Assembly (NCBI RefSeq): GCF_000275845.1
Contig: NW_006766890.1
Span: 1,068,810 to 1,132,809 of the forward strand
DNA: 64,000 nt
Direction: 5' to 3'
From: Dichomitus squalens LYAD-421 SS1
Lineage: Eukaryota; Basidiomycota; Agaricomycetes; Polyporales; Polyporaceae
Shown: positions 33,167 to 45,484 of the stretch, piece after piece
Layout of the letters: each line of letters begins with the position of its first letter
Numbering within the stretch: position 1 is the first letter of the stretch
The notes under the pieces: model-generated
The model's input: the letters and a program-made list of their open reading frames with translations, nothing else
Told to the model about the DNA's origin: nothing
The model's database searches: none
Translations under genes and position numbers: made by a program

Positions 33167-36100
33167 ATCTCGCGTTTATCGAGATCGAGACTGACGGGCT
33201 GACGCGGGCGGACACTCTGCGGCAGACAACATGTCTTTTGACAGTCCTGGAGAGAGCTTGAGCTGGGATGCTTGGTCGGCAGCGCACAGCTGTGAGCATT
33301 CAGGATCATTAGCGATAGCAATGCACTCGAGCTGCATCACATACTTGTGGTTGTAGTAAGTGTATGTTTTCTGCTACAGGCAAATGTAAGGCTCGAGTTG
33401 GGTGCATGCCTTAGACGAACAGAAGGTAACGTTCAACGATGAGGACAGACAAGGCTGATACAGACATACAAGGGCGGTCCGGCGTCGCTGCACGAATCTG
33501 GGTTGATCATGTGATGGCAGATGAAAAAGGCTGTCGGAGGGAGCGCTGGCACTCGATGTCGAGTCTCGACGCGCAATCCACTATTGAATGAGGCTTGACC
33601 ATGGTCGTCCAATCCCCAGGCATGAATATATGTTCATGCCCTCACAGCGCGCCACATGCATCGTTCATCATGACCGTCACGACGGGAGAAGAACTTGATC
33701 ATTCAGCCGTACCTCTAGTTACCACATGAGACTACGACATTGTATCCACCGACAAATGACGACGACAACCATCGCATAATTTGGTGCACGTTAGCTTCCC
33801 GCATTTGCGGTACTAGTCCCGAGGGCCACGAAGAGGCCTGCACCAGGCACGTCCATGCTTCTACGCAATGGACGACCGTACCTCGGGGCGGCGTCTTGAA
33901 TCGAGGGCAAGTTGCACCCTCGAAGCCACTTCCAGTTTTGTCAGCTGTCGTCCATCCCCGGACGGATCCGAGGATACGGAGAGGTCTTGAAGTGAGCCCG
34001 TATGCAAGCCACGCCGTGCGTAGGACCCCCATCCACAGACGGGGCGGTCAACCGGGCATAGGGTGGGGCAATCCGAGCTCAAGCCTCGACGCCCGCATCT
34101 TCCAGATCGGGTCGGCATCGTGACGGGAAGAGGCGAAGACGGAGAGACTCACTTCGAACTGCGGGGACAGCGTGAGTGAGGGTCAGGCCAAGTGTCGTGA
34201 AACGTCTGCCTGTGTAGGCCTGTATAGAACGTCAGCCTGATAAGGTTAGAAGAGGGACTCACCTGCGCGAAATGCCCCTCGATTCGCAAAGCCCCAGCTC
34301 CAACTGCAGATCACAACAGTCGATGACCTATGGAAGTGCCCCGCAATGCGGGTGCGGGTGCCGCGGACGCACCAAAAGGTGGTTGCTTCTAGTCCACTTA
34401 CCGCCGCACACTCCCTACCTTGACCGTTGCCTGGTGTCGCGTCGCGTATGGGGGAGAGGTTGGGGGATACCAGAGAAAAGTGAGCATACTAGTAGACGCA
34501 GAACGAAGAGGACGACATACCATCTCGAGGCAGCAGTCCGTTGACGACGCGACGCCGTTGCGCGACTTCAGGACAGTCGGCAGTAGCGCGTACGTCGTCT
34601 ACCCGCGACGCTTTACGAGTCACGTTGCAGGTTATGGCGTCCGTCCTTTCCCTACCACCGCCGTGAAGACGGTGAGGTACTCGACCCGGGTGCGCCCCGG
34701 CTTACGCGCATTGTCAGAAAAGACGTTGCAGCAGCGGAGCACCGACGCCTGGGCGCAATCGCCCGCTCGACCCATATTGGCATCCACACCCCGGTGAAGA
34801 GATGGGTGACCAGGGTGAACAGGCTAGATGGCCGCTGTTGCCCGGAAGGCGCGCGTCGAACCTAACCACCGCCACAGTCAAGATGTGGCATTGAACAAAG
34901 AGGGCGGTGAGGAACTCACGATTGCCATCGAGCGCACCTGGGTCTCCGACGCTGTGGGTGGTAGATGGCGATGAGCAAGGATGTAACGGCTAGGTAAGCG
35001 AGATGGATACCCATGGTCGTCGGGACCCATGCTAATAACCGTCGGCAGGCAGCGAGGCCTGAGAGATAAGGCACCCGACATGTAGTCGAACTATGGTGGC
35101 GACGGGGGATATTGGTGGTTGTGAGAAGAGACGTGGTGGCCGTGAGGAAGGAGGGAAAGGACGAAATGGCAGCTCTTTATACCGTGTCGGGCGCTCTGCG
35201 GCGGACTCCGCTGGATTGTTTGATTTGTGCCAACCTCGAGGCTGGCACGGCCTATTGTTCGCATCCGAGAACATAGCACTCTCCCTTTCGGGCGAACCAT
35301 GGAGGTTGACACTGACTCCAGCTGATCGCGCGTACATCTCCTGCCCGAAGAGTCAGTAATTCAATCCCAGCTCGTTCTTCTCGCCTCAGAAGACCACGGC
35401 GCTGTGAGACCGCCAAAGAAACAGAAGGTCGCACTGTGATAATCGATGCACTCACTGATGCTGAGCGCTGAGCAAGCCTGTACGGTGCCCCACTGGACTG
35501 TGTCTTCTCTAGGGAGGGTGAGATACTACAGCAGAGTGGGTGTTTCTATGCTGGACTCACCTTACTTATCCATGTCAGCTTCGATTGAGCAGACAGATCA
35601 GCAAATCTGACCAGCTAACTGGGGTTCTCGAGTTCCGCAATTCCCAGTATTTACCTCTATTTGTTAATGTAGACGACCTCATCCCACCGCAGTCTGCCTC
35701 TTCAAATATTCCTGGGCAGCGTATCGATCGTCATTTTACCCGTTCTCAGCGCCATGGTGACGCAGGGCTGGTCAAAGTTCGTCATAACCTCCATTCCGGC
35801 GACGGACAGAATACGTTCAACAGTCGCCTTGCGGCTCTCGTCGTCAACGATCAGTCGATGATTCCACTTGCCGCGCATCCTAGAAGGAAAACCGGGGGCT
35901 GCAGATAGGCACCGTCGCGGTTATCTAATAGCTACGATGAACCCCGAGCAGCACGCTGCCTGGCTAGACTGCGTCCGCTGTTTGGCGTGGCCATATGCTG
36001 GGGGTCGGGCGGGCACATGAGCTGGCGTCTCTTCCCCTGGCTGGAAAACACACGCACCTCTGTGGGGCAGCACTCGAATATACTCTATAGACCACGAATA

Positions 36101-36610
36101 ATAGTAGATTGGAAAAGAATGCTGTCAGTGGTGTGGCTTTTCTAGTGGCCATGGAATCGACATTGTTGATCTTGCCGTAGGCATTGATAGTAGCCTCGAG
36201 CTGAGCTCGCTTACGACAGGGTGGGACAAGGAGGCATCCTAGTCGATGCCTTGCATCTTGACTGCCCAAACTCCTAAAGCTCGCGAAAGCACTCGGAAGT
36301 AGAGGGTCTAGAAGCAGCAGCGGTACTAGATCGAACTTGGACCATCACGGTGCGGCCCTATGTTCGTCCACGGTCGAACGGCCAAAGGGGACGCCTGTGT
36401 CACGTGCGAGCACAGGCTACGCCAGTCAATTTGAGGAAGTAGTAACGCCCGTACCTGCAGCCTGCAGGACCATCATGTCGCATCCGGTTGCTTTCTGAAA
36501 CGACATTGGGCATCCCGTCCCTTATGAGGGAGAAGTAAGAACCTCAGCTGGAACCTCACTCTTCAGAGTTCCCCGAAACCCCCCCGGCGGCCAAGCCGTA
36601 ACTTGCACCC
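33167..36610. other. gene-poor stretch, no supported gene
   Basis: About 3.4 kb. A TATA-like GGTATAAAG on the minus strand at about 35175-35183 precedes an ATG at 35081 (MSGALSLRPRC...) and donor-like sites. The downstream minus frames (33715-34118) could not be joined into a conserved protein. A minus frame near 35750-35890 contains WNHRLIVDDESRKATVERILSV, unassigned. Decayed genes or a rapidly evolving gene are both possible. Confidence 0.4.
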
Positions 36611-38581
36611 ATGCCACGTGCCGCTCTCCCTTACGAAGAGCCCCAGCTCGTCGACCTGCTTGTCATTGCATCGTTACTATACCTCCTCAATGTCATTCGC
36701 GTCGTGGCGGATTATCTCCTACATGCCGGTATAATCGCGGAGATAACCTTTAGCATTATCTACGGCTTTCCAGTTGCCAACCTGTTGCCCATCGAGTGGG
36801 AGGCAACATTCACTGCTCTTGGATATTTGGGCTTGGTTTTAGTGGTCTTCGAAGGCACGCATCCGTCCTCCCCTCTCCCTGACGATCATTCTCATAAGTA
36901 CCGCACCTAGGCGGACTTTCGACCAACCTCCCCGTTCTCCTTTCGAATCTTCCGCTATCGATCGTTTGCGCACTGACAGGAATCTCCATCCCGATTGGGT
37001 TCTCTTTTGCGCTGCTGAACGCCGGGTTCGGTTACAAGCCGCTTGAAGCCTTTGCAGCCGGTGCTGCTCTATCGTCGACTAGCCTTGGCACCGCGCTGGC
37101 TGCGCTCAACAGCATCACAAGGAATAGAGGCGCAACCCCCGCCGAGAAGCAACCAACTCGTACATCTATTCCACCTGCATCGACTCTGGCTGACAGTGCT
37201 GATACCATTGCCACCCGCACGACACCAGATATTGCATCTTCCATACCTTCGTCACCCCACCAACTCCCTCTCCAGCAAACCCGCATTGGTACTGTACTCA
37301 TCAGTGCAGCCATCATCGACGACGTTATCGGCCTTGTCATAGCCTCCCTCATACTAGCTTTGGCCTCCGTAGACTCCGATTCACATGGTACTTCCCATGG
37401 GCACCTCGCGTGGACGGTTGTGAGGCCGTTGCTCTCATCGTTCTTGATAGCAGTCGGTGCTTCTGTTATTGCCAGATTTATTCTTCGGCCCGCCTTCTGG
37501 CATTGCGGTACAGGAGAAAGGTGGTGCGCGCCTGCACGCGAAGGAAAAGCCTGGGGTGCTTGTGCTTTCGCTAGGGAAGGTAGTGGTTGGGGCACGACCG
37601 CCCATGCCGACGCTGTGAAGTTATTGGCCATGGTCGCTGTCGTGAGCGGGATGGCTGCAATTGCTAACTGTCAGTATATTCGTAGCTATGCGAGCAGCTC
37701 GTGGAATCTGGTCTTGTATTCCACAGACACCGACACAAGCGTTCTGTACGGCGCGTATCTTGCCGGTCTTATCCTGACCTACATCTGTCAACCGCCTACC
37801 GGACAAAGGTCAAGCGAGACAACAAGAGAGCTCTCATGTGATAAGACGTTCGCACGGACAGTGGGCCCTTTGCAGGGCCATCTTTTTCTTCCCCTTTTCT
37901 TTGCTAGCATAGGTTTTGCAATCGTGAGTGAAACGTATGCAACGAGGTTGCAGCTGGTACTCATGACTTGACCTTCAGCCATTTCTAGATCTGTGGCACC
38001 CCACTGTGATCTGGCGCGGGATCTTGTACTCGGTGCTGATGTGTCTCGCAAAACTAGCCGTTGGCCTGCCGATATTGGTCTATCCCGTGACGCTCTCGCT
38101 GATCCGGACGACAGCTTATAAGCTGCAAGAATTGACGCATAAGACACGCAGTGGCGGCTCTCGATCACTACAGTCTATGGCAACTCGGATAAGCCGGAGT
38201 GGCCGACAACCTATGGGTAGAACACCCACTCTGCCTCACACGTGCCCAAAGTCTGCAATCCAAGAGGACGAAAAAATTGACAGCCTGAGGCATGGTAGTC
38301 TCCTCGAGAACCTTGACGAAACTAGCCTAGGACAAGCCGCTGCGTCGATCCCAGCCGCGACCTTCATGGGTATCGCAATGGTGTCGCGTGGGGAGATCGG
38401 ACTGTTGATCGCCCAACTCGCTCGAGGGAACGGCTCGGGTGAGACACCGGGCCTGTTGGGTGACGAGGCGTTTCTGGTCTGCATCTGGGCCATTCTGCTG
38501 TGCACGCTCGTAGGACCGATTGGCACTGGCGTCGCTGTGAGGTTCTGGGGGTCGCGATTGGCGTCCGGCCTATGGGTATGA
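36611..38581 (+). CDS. Na+/H+ exchanger-family membrane protein (CPA type)
   Basis: Four exons (36611-36854, 36911-37669, 37727-37923, 37979-38581) encode about 600 aa with many hydrophobic segments. The first helices (LLVIASLLYLLNVIRVV, IIAEITFSIIYGFPVANLL, FTALGYLGLVLVVFEGGLSTNL) match the start of the sodium/hydrogen exchanger domain. AAGAALSSTSLGTALAAL and GTVLISAAIIDDVIGLVI follow, the latter with the paired acidic residues (IDDV) expected in the ion site. Ser/Pro-rich loops split the helices. The first intron (36855-36910) uses a GC donor: the frame joins as EG|GLSTNL only there. It should sit in the plasma or an organelle membrane and exchange Na+ or K+ for H+. The stop directly follows a possible GTATGA donor, so a short last exon could be missed. 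Confidence 0.85.
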
Positions 38582-38756
38582 GGTTCCGACGCAATGGTGA
38601 GTGTTCCGGGGTTCCGTTGTGGTGAGCGTTGAGTAGACGCTGACGTCATTCGGACAGGTGAGCCGTCGCGGCGATCGATGGGCAAACGCCTGCGAGTCCT
38701 AGTCATCTCTCCTCTACCACCATCCCTTCCGCCCTCTGCATTGAATAGACACAGAA

Positions 38757-39666
38757 ATGAGCCCCGCGACCCAGAAACGTATATACCTCACTAGACACGC
38801 AGAAGCTGAGCACAAGTTAGTCCTATATACACTTTGTTGCGTCTGTCTGACACGCCGTGTCTAGTGTCACCGAGGACTGGACAAGTGAGTTCCACAGATT
38901 GCCCATGAAACTCACCCAAGCTCTTACACGCTCACACAGTCCACGACGCCCCACTCACGTCCAACGGCAGGCAGCAGGCCGCGGCCCTGAATCAGTCGAC
39001 CAAGGACGCCATCCAGGCTTCTGCCGATCTCCTCGTTACCAGCGCTCTCCGCCGCACACTCTCCACGACCCTCATCGGCTACCCCATACTCCGCAAACGC
39101 TTGGAGGCAGAAGGGAAGCCTGTCATTGTCCTCCCACAGCTGCAGGAAGTCAACAACCTGCCGTGCGATACCGGCTCGGTACGTCCTTTCCCCGTCCATC
39201 CCTTCCTCCCGCCTCCCCTCCATCTATCCGTCCGTCGGTCCTGACCCTCTCTCATGCCCGCCACGCACCCACTCACGCGCTCCTCAAGGCACGCGAGGCC
39301 CTCGAAGCAGACCCCGAGTTCGCAGGGCTTGACTTCTCCACCCTCACCCCGGATTGGACCTCCAAAGCCGGATTTTACGCCGCGACCGAGCAGGCAATCG
39401 CAGCGCGTGCGCGCTGGGTCCGCCGCTGGTTGCGCTCGCGCCCCGAGCAGCGCATCGTCGTCGTCGCCCACGGCGACCTCCTGCGCTACATCATCAAGGG
39501 CTACAACACACACGAGGCGTGGGCAAACTGCGAGGTCCGCGAGTACACGTTCGCGGTGGACGAGGCGGACGACAAGGATGGGGAGGCGTGGCTCGTTCCT
39601 GTCAAAAAACTTGTCGCGGTGGAGGGCGATCCGGAGCCGACGTCTTCCGAGCAGGCAAGTTTGTAG
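38757..39666 (+). CDS. phosphoglycerate-mutase-like histidine phosphatase
   Basis: Four exons (38757-38815, 38865-38884, 38940-39178, 39289-39666) encode about 231 aa. The start is MSPATQKRIYLTRHAEAEHNVTEDWTIHDAPLTSNGRQQA: TRHAEAEHN holds the phosphorylated His and PLTSNGRQQA is the next family block. LVTSALRRTLSTTL contributes the phosphate pocket Arg. VVVAHGDLLRYI carries the second catalytic His. This is the cofactor-independent-of-substrate 'RHG' superfamily; fungal members of this size act on small phosphates or are protein phosphatases, so the substrate is open. Exon 2 is only 20 bases. Confidence 0.88.
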
Positions 39667-40182
39667 GTGGGGGTTCGGCGGGTTGGGATGGTCTCACTAT
39701 GTTTGAGGTCACGTACAGAGTCTTAGCACGGGACAAGCCTGGTCCATATTATAGAGTAGCGGTATAACAGAAGTGATAGAGACGATGCAAAAGCAGGGCA
39801 TGTCATTATAAAGGATAGTGGACGATACCAGTCGATTATTGTACACGTGTCGAGCGTGTAAATGGAGATGTTGGGACGGTAGATATCAGATGCTGCAATG
39901 AGCGGGCCGGGTACTAATGCAAGTGCAAATGCGAAAGGCAGTCACAGTACTAATGCGTGCAGAACAGTGGGTCGTATTTACAATCGAGGGCGGAGACTAA
40001 GGGGTAATATAACAAGGCAGCTGCGAAGGTATAAGGCCAGTCCGGAGGCGTACCTGGCCGTGAATCATATCAAGGACAATAGCCGTATGCATATTGATAA
40101 ATAGTAGCATCGCTCACACCATACTTCACCCTACTTGGGCATTCTCACCTCCCCACCCAGGCGAAACATACACGCGGGCCTC
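39667..40182. other. convergent 3' regions
   Basis: About 515 bases between the stops of the phosphatase (+) and RIC8 (-). Holds both 3' UTRs; nothing else was seen. Confidence 0.45.
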
Positions 40183-42372
40183 TCAGCCGAGCTTGCCCTG
40201 CTGGATGGCTTGACGGATTGGATTCGACTCCTTCGGGATCGCGCCCGTCTTTTCCAGGCGGTCGAACAGCACGAACAGCTTCTCCGCCTCGCGCTCCTTC
40301 TCTTCGTCCGTCATCTCGATGGGTGGCGCAGGCTTCTCCGCCACGCCGGTGATGGGGTTGATCGGCGTACCGTTCGCCGTCGTGGTGGGAGCCGACGCGG
40401 TCGACCCGGCAGGGGGCGGGGGCGCAGACATGATGCCCTTGTTGAACAGGAACCCGGCGACGTTGCCGTAGCCGACGTACGAGGCGAGGGTGCTCCCTGG
40501 GGAGGTGTCTCTCGTTTAGCAGCCACAGTTGATAGAAGAAAACCTGGCCGACGCACCGTCCGAGTCGCAGATAGCATACAGCATCTCTCCAACCGCGTTC
40601 TTCAGCTTCGCGTGGTGGACGCTAGCCAGGGACCTCAACAGCCTGCCCAGGAGATCCGCCCTCCCCTCCAGCGGACTCGTCCTGTCCAGGTCGTCCGGCA
40701 GGATCCACTGGCGCATGCGCGTGCGCGAGCCCTCGTCCGCCAGGCAGAGCTTCGTGATGAGCACGACGAGGGGCGTCATCACGTCGTCGAGCGGCTGGTC
40801 CATCTCCCGCACACACTTCTGGCGGACGCTCGAGTCGTCGGGGTCGACCGCGTCCGGCATGTAATGGTGGAGCGACACGTCGAGGAGGTCGTACGCCCTG
40901 AGCAGGACGTCGACGTTCGGGCTGGACGTGTGCGGGGACGAAGAGCGCGAGAGCGACCGCCGGCCAGCAGAGAGGGCGGACCACGCGCGATCGAACGCGC
41001 CTGGCTTGGGGTCCTTTGATGGCCCGGTCGTCGGGGAGTTGGAGCGGCTGCTGCTGGAGGACCGCGAGATCTTGCTGCTACTGGTGGCGCTGGCGCTGCT
41101 AGAAGAGGACTCTTGGGCGCTGATGGGCTTCGGGGTGGAGGAAGGGGACGTCTTTGCAGGAGGGAGCCAAACACTCCGCAGCGAAGGCGAGACTGGGATG
41201 GTGATCAATGCATGGATGACGTGCGTCATGGGTGAGGTGAGGGGTGCAGGGAAGGACGGCGGCAGAGCGTTGAAGGTGCGCAGAAGAGGGGGGAGGATCC
41301 TGTGCGAAAAATCAGGTCGGTACGGGCTACTTCAAGGGACGGACACACGCACCCATCCAAGCGTTCACTCCAAGAGTCGCCCATTACTTTGGTTTCATTA
41401 GCATTAGAATCGTCGACAAGCTGCGGTCGGGTCAGCGGACGGGAACGCTGGGACTGGCATGGCTGGACGCGTACCTTGGGATAGTGTAGCAACAGATTAA
41501 ACGTGAATTTCAGTAGGTCTGTCATGGCTTCACGTGCAAGTTTCGTGCCAGAGAGGATCGCACGCGTGAGCAGATCCAGCTTGCTCCCGATCACCTCGGT
41601 TATGCTGGGAGACTTGGTCTCTACCAGCGACCGGATGAAGGTACCAGCATGGACGGTGGACACGGTGGACAAGAACAGGATGCGAGACGCAAGGAATATT
41701 CGTTCCGGGACCGTCGATTTCTGGCGAAGGGTAGATACAGTCAGCTGGACGTCTAGTGCACACACGAGTGTAGGACGCACCTCGAGTAACTCGACGGCGA
41801 AATCCCCACCACCAACTTGCTTGTCGACAAGGGTTGCACGGGCCTGGTCAACTAGGAGCATCGCATTTGCGATGCAACGAAGAGCTTCATTCGAGGCCTC
41901 TGGAATGTCCTTGTATGCATGGTACAATGAGAGTAGGGCGGAGAGATTGGGGGAGGTGGCGATGACCTCCGACCCCGCAGGGTTCTTCCCAAGAGACTTT
42001 ACAGCTTGTAGAGCGGGCGCCGCGTCTGAATTAGAGAGGTACGGATGAGTTCTGATGCTCGGTGTAAAAGCGCGCGGGAGAAGGAAAGGGCGAGACGACG
42101 GACCTTTGGAAGAGAGCCTCTTCTTTCCGCCATTGCCGTTCGATTTGGAGAGATCGTCAATTATCGTCTGGATGAGATCGCGGCGTTTTGCATCATCAAT
42201 CGTCAGTGGAGGTGCTAGGAAAGCGGGCGGTGAGCGGACTGAGAGGGAAAGAAGCGGAGATGGCGTGCGAGTGTGAGAGCTTACCATCTGTGATGGACTG
42301 GAGAACGGAGGAGACTTGGGAGCGAGGGGAAGAGGGGGAGAGGGCGGTATATGCGTCGAGGTATTTGGACAT
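40183..42372 (-). CDS. RIC8: RIC8 / synembryn, G-alpha chaperone and exchange factor
   Basis: Seven exons (42285-42372, 42104-42214, 41781-42025, 41475-41720, 41353-41420, 40557-41299, 40183-40496) encode about 604 aa. The Ric8 armadillo-like core is seen in ALQAVKSLGKNPAGSEVIATSPNLSALLSLY, EALRCIANAMLLVDQARATLV, RIFLASRILFLSTVSTVHAGTFIRSLVE and LLKFTFNLLLHYPK. A Ser-rich insert follows, then LITKLCLADEGSRTRMRQWILPDD. The C-terminus has LASYVGYGNVAGFLFNKGI and MTDEEKEREAEKLFVLFDRLEKTG, the family end block. Ric8 folds and activates heterotrimeric G-alpha subunits at the membrane. All seven exons join in frame. Confidence 0.92.
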
Positions 42373-42514
42373 GGAGCGTCGTGGTGTGTGGCGAAGACGA
42401 GGCGGAATTACTGGGAGGGCGAGCGGAAAGAAGACGGGAGAGCCACGGCAAAGAACGGACTTGTTGTGCGAAAAGTGCGGGATGGTGAGTGAGGGGCGGT
42501 GGTGGGGGGAAAGG

Positions 42515-42642
42515 GCGTGGACGGAGGAGGGCGTGGACGGAGGAGGGCGTGGACGGAGGAGGGCGTGGACGGAGGAGGGCGTGGACGGAGGAGGGCGTGG
42601 ACGGAGGAGGGCGTGGACGGAGGAGGGCGTGGACGGAGGAGG
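42515..42642. repeat. minisatellite, 8 copies of a 16-bp unit
   Basis: The unit GCGTGGACGGAGGAGG is repeated eight times head to tail with no visible change. A ninth, separate match (GTGGACGGAGGAGG) lies near 42680. It sits 143 bases upstream of the RIC8 start. It is a strong purine/pyrimidine strand bias tract. Open frames across it (GRGRRRAWTEEGV type) are an artefact of the repeat. Confidence 0.95.
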
Positions 42643-43390
42643 GCTCGTGGGAGACGGTGGAGAAGAGAAGAGATTGTCGTGGACGGAGGAGGTCCGTTGT
42701 GGGGGCTGATGGTAACCACCGTAGATAGCTGACACTCTCCTCTGGCAGCACAAGCTCGAGGCCGTGCTGCTCGCTGTCTCACCTCTCCCGGGCGAATGTA
42801 CAGACGGCTTCAGTCTCCCTCGCACGCTGCGATCTGAGCTCCGTCGTTGGGTGCGGGAGATGGCGATGGCAGATGGCCCAGCTTATCGGACAGCCACCGC
42901 GGGAGAGATCTCTCTCAAATCCACACCTCCGGAATCCGGTCACCTCAGTCGCCACCCCAAGCTTCAATACATACAGCCATCGTACACTCGTGGAACATGC
43001 TCAGAACCGCGTCTATCCTACCAGACTACTGTACCTTCAGCCTCGAGGCTCGCCCAATCTATCCCTTCATTCTCACTTCAATCGTCCTGTGTCCACCCCT
43101 CCATTTCCGGCGCCATGTGCAACCAAACCCGCTGACGGCAGTATTTAACTCCACCAACCCTCGAGTCTTGTCCGGTCTGAACGTGCCGTCGTCCTCGCTC
43201 GTTCTAGTCAAGCGTTCACAATGCCGAGTTTATCCGCGGGGATACCGATTGGTTGCGATGGCACCCGGCCCGTTCACGGATTGCGAGGATGTGAAACGCC
43301 CCTGAGAGCGCCCCTCCTCCATCCTCGGGCCGCGAACCAATGTCGTAATTGTCATGTGGAGGGCTTGCATTGGACTGCGCCAGTCCCCAA
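42643..43390. other. intergenic, upstream of RIC8 and downstream of MED10
   Basis: About 750 bases. Overlapping plus-strand frames at 42764-43305 lack conserved motifs and are not called. Confidence 0.4.
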
Positions 43391-44280
43391 TTAAACCCCG
43401 TTCGGATGCCCGTTCAAGTTGTTGCTCGGCCCAGCCGTCGCGTCTTCCTCCATCTTGACAGAATGTGGGCCCGCGGCCGTTTGCAAAGAAGAGCCCATGA
43501 GATGCTCTCCCAGCTCCGGGAAATTCTGCACCAGAGCCTCGTCAAGCATCTTCCTGTACGACTACGCAGAGATCCATATCAGCTACCTTGTTCCCAAACG
43601 CACGACAACGAACGCGTCGCCAGGGGTGTAAACGATGAAAAGAGCGCTTACTTCAATAGCCTGTATTTTCCCGTTCATAAACTGGTTCTCTGTCGCTGCT
43701 CTCTCGAGCCGGTCTTTTGTGAGCTGCATCGGGTTGCGCGAGTTGTCGATGTCCGCGAGCACTTGCATAGGCACCATCGTCGTGATTGTCTCTGACATCT
43801 CCTCAAGCACTCCCAACGACTTGATAACGTGATTTCTAGAGAAGGAACATGGCAGCACAGTGCCACCGTCAGCGACACGCGAAGAGACAACGAGCAAGGC
43901 AGCACGCCCACACGGCATGCGGAGGGGTATGGGGAGCGACGAACGGCAGGTAGCCTGACATATTTGCAAATCAAGCGAGGCCCGGTTCTTGTTTGTCAAT
44001 CAAGACCGGCCGGCCGAGAGAGCTGGGACCCGATGTGGCTACGTGGCCGGTGGGTGGATACTCACACTCGAGCACCGACGTTCTTGCCATTGCCAGGCTT
44101 GTCCTTCTCCTTCGTCAGATCGTTCACCACGGTCGTCCCGAGGTTGTACAGCATCTGCGCGAGGTTGAGAAGCTCCATCTCGAGGTCGCCCTGCGGCCCC
44201 GGGGGCGGAGGGGACTCGGACTCGCGCGGGCTGTCCGGGGCCTGGGGAGCAGGGGCTGAGACCGGAGTGGGTGTGGACAT
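43391..44280 (-). CDS. MED10: Mediator complex subunit 10
   Basis: Three exons (44066-44280, 43652-43835, 43391-43561) encode about 189 aa. A Pro/Ser-rich N-terminus is followed by LEMELLNLAQMLYNLGTTVVND. Exon 2 has VNHVIKSLGVLEEMSETITTMVPMQVLADIDNSRNPMQLTKDRLERAATENQFMNGKI, the Med10/Nut2 core: two helices, a short turn with V/IP, and the ID-x-xRNP block. Exon 3 begins SYRKMLDEALVQNFPEL and ends in a polar tail. Med10 is part of the Mediator middle module, bridging activators to RNA polymerase II. The first intron is long (230 bases). An upstream in-frame ATG (44361) exists; 44280 is the better match in length. Confidence 0.85.
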
Positions 44281-45484
44281 GATGTTGCGCGCCATGCTTG
44301 GCCAGCACGGCGGGTGATATTGATATTCTGTCAGGCACTGGCCCCTCGGCAAGATGTGCAAAGTCGGGACTTGGCGGTGAGAGTCTGCGCGGACGGCGGC
44401 GACAAGAGAACAAGACGGAGACGCCCGTCAGACGCCCGTCTCGTACGCGCCACCGGACATCTCGATCTGGCCTGTCTGATACTCAACGCCGCTCGCTCGG
44501 GTCGACCTCCTTCTCTGATAGAAATCGCCTTGCATCGCATTGCCCGGTGAGTCAATCTCCAAAGCGGATCTGTGCGCCTCTCATACCGATCATCTCGTTC
44601 CTTCCCCCAAAACAGAAATGAATCGGTATTCTATCTTGTCCCCCGTGCTCGCGTTACAATCAGCCGGCTAACTTGCTCTTTCGGTAGTGGCCCCATCATC
44701 CTTGTAAGTGGCTACTGTGTAGTAACATCTACTCTTCTCCAACACGCGCCCTGCAGACTATAGATGAAGCAGAGGTAGGCTCCTCTAGTCCGCACAGTGT
44801 ACCGTGACGACGGTAGAACCCAATTTCCTTTCCGTTGCGCAGTATCTTCTCGATCAGCTGGTACAATCTCAGTCGACGTGAATCTATCATGCGAACTGAA
44901 GGGCAGTCTTCCTTAGCCCCCTCCTGCGGGAGATGAAGATGAGCTCGTGACGAAGTTGCGCAAGCGACTGCAAGATCTCCTTACCTCGCTCCGTTTGGGG
45001 GCCGAGGGAACGACGTCAAGCTGAAGTGGTACGGTGAGTCTCGAGCACCCATACATAGCTGCTGGTGTGGCTCACCTCACTGACTGGTGACCCCAAGCTT
45101 GCCGAGGTCCGTAGGCCACATACTGGGAACTTATGCTTTTAATAAGGTATACCCTGCAAGAAATTATTCTGCGCAGGCTCAACAGCCCGATAATTCCTCT
45201 GTATCATCGACGGTAGAAACGGAGCCCTTCTCAATGTATAGATGAAAAGTCGTTGTAAACTCTGTCACAACATGCCGCACATCGCGGTTCAGATAACCTC
45301 TTCACCGTGAAGATGTGCTGAAACCCTCCTACCGGTTCATGCGACGGTATCGTGATCGATGTTGACCCTTTCCCCTACTGACAACTACAGATTCTCGACT
45401 GCCGTCCTCCTCAACCCTATCGGTCGCATCTCGCAGCAAATCTCCTCATCTCTCCCCTCTTGACCTCTTGTAGACTTCAGGAAC
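44281..45484. other. intergenic; possible small unassigned spliced gene
   Basis: About 1.2 kb between MED10 and the 617-aa gene. Plus-strand fragments TIDEAE (near 44760), YLLDQLVQSQST (near 44845) and DELVTKLRKRLQDLLTSL (near 44945) are separated by plausible splice sites. They look like helical coding sequence, but I could not join them into one frame with a start. Otherwise nothing is seen. Confidence 0.3.

Noticed and set aside
42408..42825. Pro/Ser repeat frames across the minisatellite on both strands
   Set aside because: The 16-bp unit lacks stops in several frames, so open frames arise by composition; no start context or domain.
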